Origin: Sphingobacterium endophyticum
Lineage (GTDB): Bacteria; Bacteroidota; Bacteroidia; Sphingobacteriales; Sphingobacteriaceae
Assembly: GCF_009733535.1 (NCBI RefSeq)
Contig: NZ_SMMI01000003.1
Location: 124,001-188,000 of the forward strand
DNA: 64,000 nucleotides
Direction: 5' to 3'
Below the pieces are notes generated by a model. It was not told the origin of the DNA and searched no databases. It saw only the letters and a program-made list of their open reading frames with translations. Of the stretch, positions 8,585 to 17,075 are shown piece by piece. The position numbers and the translations under genes were made by a program. Every line of letters begins with the position of its first letter. Position 1 is the first letter of the stretch.

Positions 8585-8617
8585 TAGCGAATTGGCGTCT
8601 AATAATCGTTTTAGGAG
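8584..8617 (+). repeat. 34-base intergenic motif, copy 1
   Basis: GTAGCGAA, 13 variable bases, then ATCGTTTTAGGAG, immediately after the GT9 stop. A second 34-base copy with 12 variable bases and ATCGTTTTCAGGAG lies at 42464-42497, in an unrelated intergenic gap. Function unknown. Confidence 0.5.
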
Positions 8618-8636
8618 TCAATCATCAAATTAAAAT

Positions 8637-9875
8637 ATGGAAAAGATTTGTTTCTTAGTTTGTCAGTATGGAAATGAGGTAAATGGTGGCGCGGAATATC
8701 ATTGTAAAATGCTTGCTGAAAGACTAATAAACGATTACCAGGTTGATGTTTTAACTAGTAAAACAATTAATTATAATACATTTGAACCCTATTATAAAGA
8801 AGATAGTGAGTTAATAAATGGAGTAAATGTATTAAGGTTCGATTGTAAACCATTTGATCCTAAGGAACACAAAAAATGGCGTAAGAAAACTAAGTTTTCC
8901 AGGAAGGTTCGTCGGAATCTATTTCGCTTAGGTTTATTGGAATCTGTAGCAAATCTGAATCCTGTTTGGAATCTTGGAATTAAAAATGAAGAAAAGTTAC
9001 TTCAGAGCCATGGTTTTTATTCCAAACCACTACTTGATTATTTGGAACAGCATCAGGAGGAATATAAAGCGATTATTTTATTTTCTTATGTATATCCACA
9101 TACAGTTTTCGGGGCAAGGATAGCTCCAAATAAGACCTTATTAATTCCGACCGTTCATAATGAAGGGGATGTATTTAGATCCGTCCATACGCATGTTTTT
9201 ACCTCAGTAAAGCATATCGGATTTAATACCGAAGAGGAGCATCATTTAAGTCAGCAGATTTTTGGGAATAAGATGTCCGAAAACAGCATAGTGGCTGTCG
9301 GGGTTGAAACCGAATTTGAGAAGGAAGTTCCATTAGTCGAATTGAAATCAAAATTTAATCTTCCCGAACGCTATATACATTATTTTGGCAGGATATGCGG
9401 CTCTAAAATGGACAGTCTGATTCCATGGTTCATAAATTATAAGAAGAAATTTCCAAGTGATTTAAAGCTTGTTTTGACAGGTCGTTTATTTCAGGAAAAA
9501 ATCGAACATGCCGATATTATTTACACCGGATTTGTAACGGATGAAGAAAAAGTTTCTCTAATCAAGAATGCCACTTTGATTGTCAATCCATCGAGGAATG
9601 AAAGTCTTTCATTATTGTTATTAGAGGCCATGGACCTCGGAAAAACCGTGTTAGTCAACAGCAAATCAGATGTTCTTCTAGGTCATTCAAGGAAGAGCGC
9701 ACAAGCGACTGAAGCATATGGGGACGAGCAGGATTTTCATGCTAAAATCCATAAATTTATTTCTGATCCAGATTTAATTGAACAAAATAAAAGCAAGGCA
9801 AAAGATTATGTTCAAAAAAATTATTCTTGGCCATTAATTATGGGTAGATTGAGAAAGATAATTGAGTCCATGTAA
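8637..9875 (+). CDS. Glycosyltransferase family 4, GT-B fold
   Basis: 412-aa glycosyltransferase with the Glycos_transf_1 C-terminal domain. The N-terminal acceptor domain starts KICFLVCQYGNEVNGGAEYH, where the GG-AEYH loop is typical of GT4 enzymes. The C-terminal donor domain has IHYFGRICGSK and the nucleotide-sugar block NPSRNESLSLLLLEAMDLGK, with the E-x7-E pattern. No membrane segments. The 52-bp gap to GT9 holds the 34-base motif. Likely role is extension of LPS core, O-chain or another surface glycan; donor and acceptor are not predictable. Confidence 0.88.
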   Translation: MEKICFLVCQYGNEVNGGAEYHCKMLAERLINDYQVDVLTSKTINYNTFEPYYKEDSELINGVNVLRFDCKPFDPKEHKKWRKKTKFSRKVRRNLFRLGLLESVANLNPVWNLGIKNEEKLLQSHGFYSKPLLDYLEQHQEEYKAIILFSYVYPHTVFGARIAPNKTLLIPTVHNEGDVFRSVHTHVFTSVKHIGFNTEEEHHLSQQIFGNKMSENSIVAVGVETEFEKEVPLVELKSKFNLPERYIHYFGRICGSKMDSLIPWFINYKKKFPSDLKLVLTGRLFQEKIEHADIIYTGFVTDEEKVSLIKNATLIVNPSRNESLSLLLLEAMDLGKTVLVNSKSDVLLGHSRKSAQATEAYGDEQDFHAKIHKFISDPDLIEQNKSKAKDYVQKNYSWPLIMGRLRKIIESM

Positions 9876-9964
9876 TTCTTTCTCTTGGATACCAAATCAA
9901 TTCAAAAACATATTTCCACAAGTAATCGATAATTTATATTATTGAGAAATAATTGTCAAACTGC

Positions 9965-10777
9965 ATGATTGTAAAGAACTGTTCATTAATAATAGCAACG
10001 TATAATTGGCCAGAAGCCTTACATTTATGCTTACTCAGCGTAGGTGAACAGAGCATTTTACCTAAAGAAATTATCATTGCAGATGATGGATCGACTTCTG
10101 ACACAAAGGAACTGATTGATACGATCAAAAGTTCATTTTCTATCCCTATTAAACACCTGTGGCAGGAAGATGCTGGTTTTCGAAAGACAATTATGCTGAA
10201 CAAATGTTTTGCAGTATGTACACATGAATATATCATCCAAATCGATGGCGATGTGTTTCTGCATAAGGATTTCATAAAAGACCACTTAAAAGCCGCTAGA
10301 CCAAATTATTTATTGCAAGGAAGTCGTGTGATGCTAAGTGACGAATATTCTAAAAAATTGATCAATGATTTAAATGTACACCCCAAGCTTTTTGGAGGAG
10401 GTAACAAAAGAATAGAAAATGGTTTCCGTATTCCGGTTTTATCCAATTATTTACTTAACCGCTATAAGAACTCCTACCCTGTTTACTATGCCCGAGGGGC
10501 AAATATGTCCTTTTGGAAGAAAGACATCTATGCGGTAAATGGATACAATGAGGCATATGAGGGCTGGGGTCATGAAGATAGCGACTTAACGTTGAGGATG
10601 ATGAATAATGGGATAAAAAAATCAGTTATTAAGTTTGCTGCCATAGTTTATCATTTACACCATCCTGAGAAAAAAAATGTAGATCAGGAAGGTCGCAATA
10701 AAGAAATTATGGAAAAGACTTTAAAGGACAATATTACCTGGACGGAATCCGGCTTGGACCAATATTTAACAAATTAG
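9965..10777 (+). CDS. Glycosyltransferase family 2 (with galactosyltransferase-type C-terminal region)
   Basis: GT-A enzyme of 270 aa. The N-terminal nucleotide-binding part (SLIIATYNWPEALHLCLLSV, then IADDGSTSDT) and the DxD metal site (IIQIDGDVFLHKDF) are clear. The C-terminal part, ARGANMSFWKKDIYAVNGYN then GWGHEDSDLTLRMM, has the catalytic ED motif and resembles the Glyco_transf_7C domain of chondroitin and N-acetylgalactosaminyl polymerases. The frame opens at a TTG at 9953, but ATG 9965 gives the usual N-terminus. It is a close paralogue of the next gene, which follows after one base. Confidence 0.87.
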   Translation: MIVKNCSLIIATYNWPEALHLCLLSVGEQSILPKEIIIADDGSTSDTKELIDTIKSSFSIPIKHLWQEDAGFRKTIMLNKCFAVCTHEYIIQIDGDVFLHKDFIKDHLKAARPNYLLQGSRVMLSDEYSKKLINDLNVHPKLFGGGNKRIENGFRIPVLSNYLLNRYKNSYPVYYARGANMSFWKKDIYAVNGYNEAYEGWGHEDSDLTLRMMNNGIKKSVIKFAAIVYHLHHPEKKNVDQEGRNKEIMEKTLKDNITWTESGLDQYLTN

Positions 10778-10778
10778 A

Positions 10779-11594
10779 ATGAAAATGGCGGCACAAAAAC
10801 CCAGTACTGTTAGTATCATGGTTTCGACTTATAATTGGCCGGAGGCATTGGAGCGCTGTGTACAAACCATTCTTTCGCAAAATCGATTGCCAGATGAAAT
10901 TCTAATTGCAGATGATGGATCAAAGGAAGAAACAAAATTGTTAGTTGAAAGGCTAAAAACACAATCTCCAGTACCAATAGTTCATATATGGCATCCAGAT
11001 GAAGGATTTAGGTTGAGTGTAATTCGTAATAAAGCCATTGAAGCAGCTCAATCAGAATATATCATTCAAATTGATGGTGATATTCTATTGGATCCACATT
11101 TTATTTCAGACCATTTATCTTTAGTTGAAAAAAATCATTTTTTATGTGGAAGCCGGGTATGGATTGACCAGAAACAAAGTAAAGAGTTATTGGAACAGAA
11201 AGGCAGCATAAAAGTGGACCGTAGTAAATTTCCTATGTCTTTTATTTTAAATAGCTTACGATCTAAGGTACTTTCTAAATTCTTAGCAGATCGATACAAG
11301 AAAAATCAGCCGGCAATACTGAGGGGATGTAATATGTCCTTTTGGAAGGATGATCTAATAGCTGTAAATGGATACAATGAAAGCATACAAGGTTGGGGAT
11401 CTGAGGATTCTGAGATGGCCTTTAGATTGATGAACAAAGGAGTAAAAAAGAGGTTTTTAAAATTTTCAGCGGTTGCATATCACCTTTATCATAAGGAAAA
11501 CAACAAAGATAATTTATCAAAAAATGATCAAATCTTAAAAAGCACTATTGATGAAAAGAAGATTTGGACAGATTATGGCATACAGAAGGATTAA
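10779..11594 (+). CDS. Glycosyltransferase family 2, paralogue of preceding gene
   Basis: GT-A enzyme of 271 aa with the same architecture as its upstream neighbour: VSTYNWPEALERCVQTI, IADDGSKEETK, DxD in YIIQIDGDILLDPHF, then GCNMSFWKDDLIAVNGYNES and GWGSEDSEMAFRLMNKG. The shared motifs in the same order point to tandem duplication followed by divergence, especially in residues 130-180. An ATG two codons in is an alternative start. Its stop overlaps the stop of the convergent minus-strand gene by four bases (11591-11594). Confidence 0.87.
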   Translation: MKMAAQKPSTVSIMVSTYNWPEALERCVQTILSQNRLPDEILIADDGSKEETKLLVERLKTQSPVPIVHIWHPDEGFRLSVIRNKAIEAAQSEYIIQIDGDILLDPHFISDHLSLVEKNHFLCGSRVWIDQKQSKELLEQKGSIKVDRSKFPMSFILNSLRSKVLSKFLADRYKKNQPAILRGCNMSFWKDDLIAVNGYNESIQGWGSEDSEMAFRLMNKGVKKRFLKFSAVAYHLYHKENNKDNLSKNDQILKSTIDEKKIWTDYGIQKD

Positions 11595-12253
11595 AAATTA
11601 TTATCGTAGAATTCGTTTTGTTGTTCTTGTTTTTTGATTTCCTTGTTATGAATAATAGCAAATTCATAACCTTTTCCTTTTAATCTTCCGACTTTTTTAT
11701 ATCCTACCAAAACTTCATGAACCTTATTTTTCCATTTAATGGGGTTCGATGGATCCAGTTTAAAAATTCTCATCTGCCAATCCGGATAATTAATATATCC
11801 ATCTTTATTAATTTGCCAATTCCATTTCTTGATATGTTCGTCAGTAATTCCAGCCACCGTATTTTTGCGAGGAACATTGAAACAATCATATTTGGACTTT
11901 AAAGCTAAATAAGCAGGAAGTTTTTTAATTAAGGAATCAGGAATCAATTCATCAGCATCGATTTGGAATAAGTAATCGCATGATGCCATTGGTATCAATT
12001 CATTCTTAAATGTTGCAAAGTCTGCATTGAGTTTTGAGGTTGAAACTTTAATCCTATCCGCATATTTGTTCAAGATTTCGGAAACTTGTTCATTTTTCTC
12101 TGTAATATCCTGAAGAACAACAACCTCATCCTTATCTCTCAATTTGGGTAATAAGCTAGCTAATAATTGATCTATCTCTTTATGTTCATTACAAACAGTA
12201 ATTGCGTAAGAAATGGAAGGACGATTGTTAAAAATGTAGGACAAAAAACCCAT
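11591..12253 (-). CDS. Glycosyltransferase family 2, WaaE/KdtX-like
   Basis: Short GT2 of 220 aa. The N-terminus SISYAITVCNEHKEIDQLLA, the DxD-type site YLFQIDADELIPDSL, and the later WKNKVHEVLVGYK (the conserved VHE of this group) match LPS core glucosyltransferases of the WaaE type. The C-terminus is basic and Gln/Asn-rich, with no membrane segment. It lies 10 bases downstream of the other minus-strand GT2 and probably shares its transcript. Acceptor and donor sugars are not predictable. Confidence 0.85.
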   Translation of the reverse strand: MGFLSYIFNNRPSISYAITVCNEHKEIDQLLASLLPKLRDKDEVVVLQDITEKNEQVSEILNKYADRIKVSTSKLNADFATFKNELIPMASCDYLFQIDADELIPDSLIKKLPAYLALKSKYDCFNVPRKNTVAGITDEHIKKWNWQINKDGYINYPDWQMRIFKLDPSNPIKWKNKVHEVLVGYKKVGRLKGKGYEFAIIHNKEIKKQEQQNEFYDNNF

Positions 12254-12263
12254 TATTGGAAAA

Positions 12264-13457
12264 TTAATGATTTACAACAACTGGGAAATTCTCCTCCAAA
12301 GATCTGAAGTCATTAACTTCTCCAATTATATTTCCAAAATTAATTTTTTTGTAATTTTTAAACAATCTTTTAAGTGGATTATTATTTTTTATTTCATTTT
12401 TCGATATAATATCAGAAAGTTTTTGAATTTGATTGAAATCAGCATGATTCAATTTACTTTGATCTAAATAAATAATAACATCATGTTTCTTTAATTCTTG
12501 AATTGGCAATACTCTTTTTTTTAGGTTAATCCTTGTTGTATGTTGATATTTAGAGATATATTGTGCAATATTTGAATCCGTATAGACTTTATGAACAAAG
12601 GGTTCGATTTTAAATAATCCCTCAGGAGTTGCATTCTCTACGACGGCCACAACATCATAAGCTTTTCTATACTCTGCAAATGGGTGAAATCTCCATTTTC
12701 TGTAGAAATTACGAATAGCAAGAAGGTCAATATTTTTACTTGATTCACTATATTCCTTGGAAAATCTAGATGTTTTACTGACAAAATGATAGGCAATGGC
12801 TTGAGGTACTTGCACTAATTTGGCTCCTTGAATGGAGAACCTCATTAACAGGTCAAGATCTTCGCAAAACATTGGATTAAAGGTTGAATCCAAGCCGCCC
12901 ATACTTACAAGCCAGGATCGTTCGACACACAAAAAGAATGAATGGTCGTTTGTGGGAAATGGAGGTTCTTTTTTCTCTCTTAGCCTATTTACAAATTTGT
13001 TAAATGCTTTCTTATCAAATGTCTTAAGATCGGTCCCAAAGTCCTTAATTGTTTTCCAGTCAAAAGAATCATCTGTGAATACAGGAGGTTCAATTAAGGA
13101 ATAAAATGTTACTGTTCCCGGTTCCCAGGCTTCAATCAACGCCTCAACAAAACCTTCACCTATAATCATATCATTATGAACATAAGTAACCAGCTTTGAA
13201 GTGGCTAATTCAACCCCTTTATTATAGGTTTCTGATAAGGATTTGGATTCCTTCCCATAATGATATTTTACGTTGGGATCATTCAAACTATCCAGCCATT
13301 CATGTGTACCATCGATACTACCGTAACTGACAAATACAATTTCAACTTTATCGTATAGCTTGCGGATAGCACTGTAAAAAGCTTTACTATATTCTAAATT
13401 ATTTCTTAAGCCAACTATTAAAGACAGATCATTCTGAAATGTACCTTCTTTACCCAT
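12264..13457 (-). CDS. Glycosyltransferase family 2 with extra C-terminal region
   Basis: 397-aa GT2. The N-terminal GT-A domain (residues ~8-240) shows DLSLIVGLRNNLEYSKAFYS, a modified metal site (TYVHNDMIIGEGF, with HND in place of DxD) and the catalytic ED in FNPMFCEDLDLLMRFSIQGA. Residues ~260-397 form an additional region (VVAVVENATPEGLF onwards, highly charged, Lys/Asn-rich end) that I do not recognise. First gene of the minus-strand pair; the 164-bp gap to sixA would hold divergent promoters. Confidence 0.82.
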   Translation of the reverse strand: MGKEGTFQNDLSLIVGLRNNLEYSKAFYSAIRKLYDKVEIVFVSYGSIDGTHEWLDSLNDPNVKYHYGKESKSLSETYNKGVELATSKLVTYVHNDMIIGEGFVEALIEAWEPGTVTFYSLIEPPVFTDDSFDWKTIKDFGTDLKTFDKKAFNKFVNRLREKKEPPFPTNDHSFFLCVERSWLVSMGGLDSTFNPMFCEDLDLLMRFSIQGAKLVQVPQAIAYHFVSKTSRFSKEYSESSKNIDLLAIRNFYRKWRFHPFAEYRKAYDVVAVVENATPEGLFKIEPFVHKVYTDSNIAQYISKYQHTTRINLKKRVLPIQELKKHDVIIYLDQSKLNHADFNQIQKLSDIISKNEIKNNNPLKRLFKNYKKINFGNIIGEVNDFRSLEENFPVVVNH

Positions 13458-13621
13458 ATTTACTGTTTTTCAATGTTTAGATATATCTATAACGATAATA
13501 TGTTTAATTCCGATACATGTATATCGATTTAGTTTTATACTAAAACTTTTCCTTAACAATTTCAGAACCTTCTATTAACTAAGATTTCGTTATCTTGTAG
13601 CCTCACTAATTCGGGAATATC

Positions 13622-14107
13622 ATGGCAACATTATATCTAGTAAGACATGCAAAAGCTGAAGAACATAGCTTTTCAAAAGAAGATTTCTATAGAGATTTGC
13701 AGAAAAAGGGAAAAGATAGGGCGCATCGTATAGCGGAGGAACTCAAAGAGATAATACAAATTGACACAAAAACCTTAGCCATTTCATCCACGGCAAATCG
13801 AGCCATTCAAACTGCAGAAATCTTTTGCTCCGTTCTTGGATATAAATTGGAAAACATCCAACAAACAAAGGATATCTACGAAGCTCATTTTACAGATATT
13901 TTAAAGGTGATCAATAACGTTTCAACTAATTATGATAAATTATTGGTATTCGGCCATAATCCTGGCTTATCCAATCTGACGAATTACCTTAGCCATTCAG
14001 AAATTGAACTAGCGACTTCCAATGTTTCAATTCTAGAATTAGAACAAGGATTAACCTTTGAAATGTTGGCAGGAGGAACTGCCAATCTCTTAGGTTTATT
14101 AAAATAA
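13622..14107 (+). CDS. sixA: Histidine phosphatase family protein, SixA-like
   Basis: Small single-domain phosphoglycerate-mutase-fold phosphatase, 161 aa. The catalytic RH motif is at residues 8-9 (LYLVRHAKAEE) and the second catalytic His sits in LLVFGHNPGLSNL. E. coli SixA removes phosphate from histidine phosphotransfer proteins, in particular PtsO/NPr; the in vivo target in Bacteroidota is less clear. The AxAxRAxxTA-type segment (STANRAIQTAEIF) is present. ATG is the first codon of the match. The DUF255 gene follows after 22 bases. Confidence 0.85.
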   Translation: MATLYLVRHAKAEEHSFSKEDFYRDLQKKGKDRAHRIAEELKEIIQIDTKTLAISSTANRAIQTAEIFCSVLGYKLENIQQTKDIYEAHFTDILKVINNVSTNYDKLLVFGHNPGLSNLTNYLSHSEIELATSNVSILELEQGLTFEMLAGGTANLLGLLK

Positions 14108-14115
14108 TAATTAAT

Positions 14116-14123
14116 TACCTTCG
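14116..14123 (+). promoter_or_regulatory. Candidate -7 box TACCTTCG
   Basis: One-base variant of TAnnTTTG, six bases upstream of the DUF255 start. No clear -33 partner. Confidence 0.25.
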
Positions 14124-14129
14124 TTTACT

Positions 14130-16139
14130 ATGGCAAATAAGTTACAAGGTGAAAATTCCCCATATTTAAAGCAACATGAACACAATCCAGTTCAATGGTT
14201 TCCTTGGGGTGAAGAGGCATTAAACAAAGCCAAAGCAGAAAATAAACTAATTATTGTCAGCATAGGTTATTCGGCATGTCATTGGTGTCATGTTATGGAG
14301 CGAGAGAGTTTTGAAAATGATGCTATTGCTCAAACCATGAACAAATTTTTTGTTTGTATAAAGGTGGATCGCGAAGAGAGACCTGACATCGATCAGATCT
14401 ATATGATTGCTGTTCAGCTGATGACCAATTCTGGGGGTTGGCCATTAAATTGCATTTGTTTGCCAGATGGGCGCCCAATTTATGGGGGCACCTATTTTAA
14501 GCCTCAAGACTGGCAGCAGGTTTTGCTACAAATTGCTCAAATGTGGGAGGAAAAACCTGAAGGAGCTATAGATTATGCTGAAAGACTAACCCAAGGAATT
14601 CAGCAAGCTGAAAAATTACCCATTCAAGAAATTCCAGAGCAATATACATATCAAGACGTTGAAGCTGTTGTAGAACCGTGGAAAGAACAATTCGACGAAA
14701 AGAACGGCGGTTATAGGCGTGAACCTAAATTCCCATTACCCAATAATTGGATTTTCTTCCTCCGATACGGTTATTTGAATCATGATCAAGAAATTCTAGA
14801 CCATGTACATTTTACCTTAAAGAAAATGGCAAATGGAGGTATATATGATCATATTGCTGGTGGATTCGCTCGATATTCCGTAGATGGCAGATGGCATGTA
14901 CCACATTTCGAGAAGATGCTTTATGATAATGGCCAATTATTGAGCCTATATAGTGAAGCTTATCAGCAAAAGCCCTCCTTGCAGTATAAAAATGTTGTTG
15001 AAGAAACAATTTCTTGGGCGGAACGAGAAATGATGGATCCTAATGGCGGATTTTACTCAGCCTTGGATGCTGATTCAGAAGGCGTTGAAGGTAAGTTTTA
15101 TACTTTCGAGGATGCTGAATTTAATTTATTGGGCGAAGATGCTGAACTGGCTAGGAACTATTACAACATAAAGAAAAGCGGGAATTGGACGGAGGAACAG
15201 ATAAATATTCCATTTGTGCAAGCAGAGGACGAGCACATTATTTCAGAAGCTGGATATTCTGAGCAAGAATGGGATACACATCTCAAAGAGATAAAATCAA
15301 AACTATTAACATACCGCAGTAAAAGAATTCGTCCAGGACTAGACCATAAACAGCTTACGACCTGGAATGCACTATTTTTAAAAGGCCTTGTAGATGCCTT
15401 TAGGACATTCCACGAGGACCGTTATCTAAAACTGGCATTAGGTATTGCCAATTTCATAGAAAGCAAATGTTGCCAAAATGGCAGATTACTTCATCAACCG
15501 TCAGATAGCAATAGGACTATTTTTGGCTTTTTAGATGATTATGCATTTACCATTGAAGCCTATATTTCACTCTATGAAGCAACATTTGATGAATCATGGT
15601 TAAATAAGGCCAAAACATACACAGACATTGCAATTTCGCAGTTTTATGATGCATCTATAGGCACATTTTATTATAGCGGAATTGATGCTGAAGTTCTTAT
15701 TGCAAGAAAAAGTGAGATCATGGACAATGTCATTCCAGCATCGTCCTCTACAATAGTTAGGAATTTATTCAAACTCGGCTTATTATTTGATAATAATGAG
15801 TACACGGAAATTGCAGATCGAGTTTTTGCAAATGTATTTCCACATATTAAATCTTATGGTTCAGCGTATTCAAACTGGGCAATTCAATTACTTGAACTCC
15901 ATTATGGATTTTGGGAAATTGCCATCACGGGAGAAGATGTAAAATCATGGCGAAAAGAACTTGATCAACATTATATACCGAACAAAATCACATTGGGAGG
16001 AACAAAAAGCAGGCTTCCGTTGTTAGAGAATAAAGTCGGTTTGGAATCAAAAGCATACCTTTGTCAGAACAAAACATGTAGTCTTCCTCAATCGACGATT
16101 GCAGGCATTATAGAATTAATAAATAATAAACAGGGATAA
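14130..16139 (+). CDS. Thioredoxin domain-containing protein, DUF255 / YyaL family
   Basis: 669-aa cytoplasmic protein. Residues 1-165 form a thioredoxin-like DUF255 domain with the CHWCH motif (Cys50, Cys53 in [15 protein letters not shown]), [15 protein letters not shown] and [13 protein letters not shown]. The remainder is an (alpha/alpha)6-barrel domain like that of N-acylglucosamine epimerases ([39 protein letters not shown]). The family includes B. subtilis YyaL and human SPATA20, and its biochemical role is not established. Length is normal. Flanked by sixA and slyD on the same strand with short gaps. Confidence 0.9.
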   Translation: MANKLQGENSPYLKQHEHNPVQWFPWGEEALNKAKAENKLIIVSIGYSACHWCHVMERESFENDAIAQTMNKFFVCIKVDREERPDIDQIYMIAVQLMTNSGGWPLNCICLPDGRPIYGGTYFKPQDWQQVLLQIAQMWEEKPEGAIDYAERLTQGIQQAEKLPIQEIPEQYTYQDVEAVVEPWKEQFDEKNGGYRREPKFPLPNNWIFFLRYGYLNHDQEILDHVHFTLKKMANGGIYDHIAGGFARYSVDGRWHVPHFEKMLYDNGQLLSLYSEAYQQKPSLQYKNVVEETISWAEREMMDPNGGFYSALDADSEGVEGKFYTFEDAEFNLLGEDAELARNYYNIKKSGNWTEEQINIPFVQAEDEHIISEAGYSEQEWDTHLKEIKSKLLTYRSKRIRPGLDHKQLTTWNALFLKGLVDAFRTFHEDRYLKLALGIANFIESKCCQNGRLLHQPSDSNRTIFGFLDDYAFTIEAYISLYEATFDESWLNKAKTYTDIAISQFYDASIGTFYYSGIDAEVLIARKSEIMDNVIPASSSTIVRNLFKLGLLFDNNEYTEIADRVFANVFPHIKSYGSAYSNWAIQLLELHYGFWEIAITGEDVKSWRKELDQHYIPNKITLGGTKSRLPLLENKVGLESKAYLCQNKTCSLPQSTIAGIIELINNKQG

Positions 16140-16160
16140 ACTCCCAAAATCTAATTTAGA

Positions 16161-16661
16161 ATGGCAGTAGAAAATAACAATGTAGTAACATTGAACTACG
16201 TTCTTCATACAATTGAAGATAACGGTGAAAAAACATTGGTAGAGCAAACAACAACTGAAAATCCTTTAACATTTTTATATGGTGTAGGCATGATGTTGCC
16301 TAAATTTGAAGAAAACATCGCTGGATTAAATGCTGGTGATAAAAAATCATTTGAACTTGAGGCGGCAGATGCTTATGGCGAACGTGATGATCGTGCAATT
16401 GCACAATTACCTGCTGATATGTTCAAAGAAACTGGATTGCCTCCAGTTGGTGAGGTTCTTCCATTACAGGATAACCAAGGAAATCAATTCCGCGCGGTTG
16501 TGGTAGAGGTAACACCAGAAACAGTTGTTGCTGACTTAAATCACCCAATGGCTGGAAAAAAATTAAACTTTGATATCGAAGTATTAAACACTCGTGAAGC
16601 TACTCCAGAAGAATTATCTCATGGACATGCTCACGGAGCTGATGGAAACGAAGGTCACTAG
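16161..16661 (+). CDS. slyD: FKBP-type peptidyl-prolyl cis-trans isomerase, SlyD-like
   Basis: 166-aa cytoplasmic prolyl isomerase/chaperone of the SlyD group. The FKBP fold is interrupted by the insert-in-flap domain (residues ~70-125; AYGERDDRAIAQLPADMF and VTPETVVADLNHPMAGKKLN). NHPMAGKKLNFDIEVL is the signature that closes the FKBP domain. The C-terminus HGHAHGADGNEGH is His-rich but short compared with E. coli SlyD, so any metal binding would be modest. No signal peptide. A strong terminator follows 15 bases after the stop. Confidence 0.9.
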   Translation: MAVENNNVVTLNYVLHTIEDNGEKTLVEQTTTENPLTFLYGVGMMLPKFEENIAGLNAGDKKSFELEAADAYGERDDRAIAQLPADMFKETGLPPVGEVLPLQDNQGNQFRAVVVEVTPETVVADLNHPMAGKKLNFDIEVLNTREATPEELSHGHAHGADGNEGH

Positions 16662-16676
16662 TATCTTTGGTTTTAT

Positions 16677-16718
16677 AAAAAAAATGCCGCAGAGAAATGT
16701 CTCTGCGGCATTTTTTTT
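16677..16718 (+). terminator. Rho-independent terminator after slyD
   Basis: A perfect 12-bp stem (16684-16695 with 16700-16711, ATGCCGCAGAGA/TCTCTGCGGCAT), loop AATG, is followed by a T-run to 16718. A matching A-run precedes it. Confidence 0.93.
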
Positions 16719-16759
16719 AGACAGTAGACAATAGACAGTAGACATAAGAGCCTAGATAG
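16718..16759 (+). repeat. Heptad repeat block TAGACAN, island 2 left edge
   Basis: Four tandem heptads, TAGACAG, TAGACAA, TAGACAG, TAGACAT, are followed by AAGAGCC and TAGATAG. The last 19 bases match 6582-6600 in 17 of 19 positions. The block begins in the T-tail of the slyD terminator. The whole 16719-17075 stretch has no gene. Confidence 0.85.
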
Positions 16760-16777
16760 TTGAAATTAACGCTTATT

Positions 16778-16822
16778 CCAGACCCTGCGGGTCTGGCTAT
16801 AGATATGCCATCCCGATGGGAT
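16778..16822. repeat. Two REP-like hairpins in island 2
   Basis: The first hairpin is CCAGACCC-TGC-GGGTCTGG (16778-16796), a perfect 8-bp stem. The second is ATCCC-GAT-GGGAT (16810-16822), a 5-bp stem. They are 13 bases apart, GC-richer than the surroundings, and not followed by a long T-run. Confidence 0.7.
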
Positions 16823-16847
16823 TTTTAAGAAGAGACAAGGAGATATT

Positions 16848-16878
16848 AGACAGTAGACATAAGAGCCAGAGAAAGTTG
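16848..16878 (+). repeat. Island 2 imperfect inverted repeat, left arm
   Basis: 31 bases from AGACAGTAGACATAAG to GAAAGTTG. They pair with the reverse complement of 17011-17040 apart from a few mismatches and one gap. This is also a direct repeat of part of 16732-16752. Confidence 0.8.
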
Positions 16879-17010
16879 TAAAAAAATAATGCAATATCTA
16901 ATTTTAATAATTTATTCTCTAATAAGTATTGTAAATTGGCTACTGGATAGTTTATATTGCCAACAGCAGAGAATAAAGAGAAAGGAGTCAGTAGTTAAGA
17001 ATCATTTTGT

Positions 17011-17055
17011 CAACTTTCTAGAGTCTTGTGTCTACTGTCTTGTGTCTTAAGTCTA
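17011..17055 (-). repeat. Island 2 inverted repeat, right arm, with heptads
   Basis: CAACTTTC to CTACTGTCT at 17011-17040 is the inverted partner of 16848-16878. It is followed by degenerate heptads (TGTGTCT, TAAGTCT) up to 17055, about 20 bases before the sulfatase start. Confidence 0.8.
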
Positions 17056-17075
17056 TCCTCTAAACCCCTAAACCT

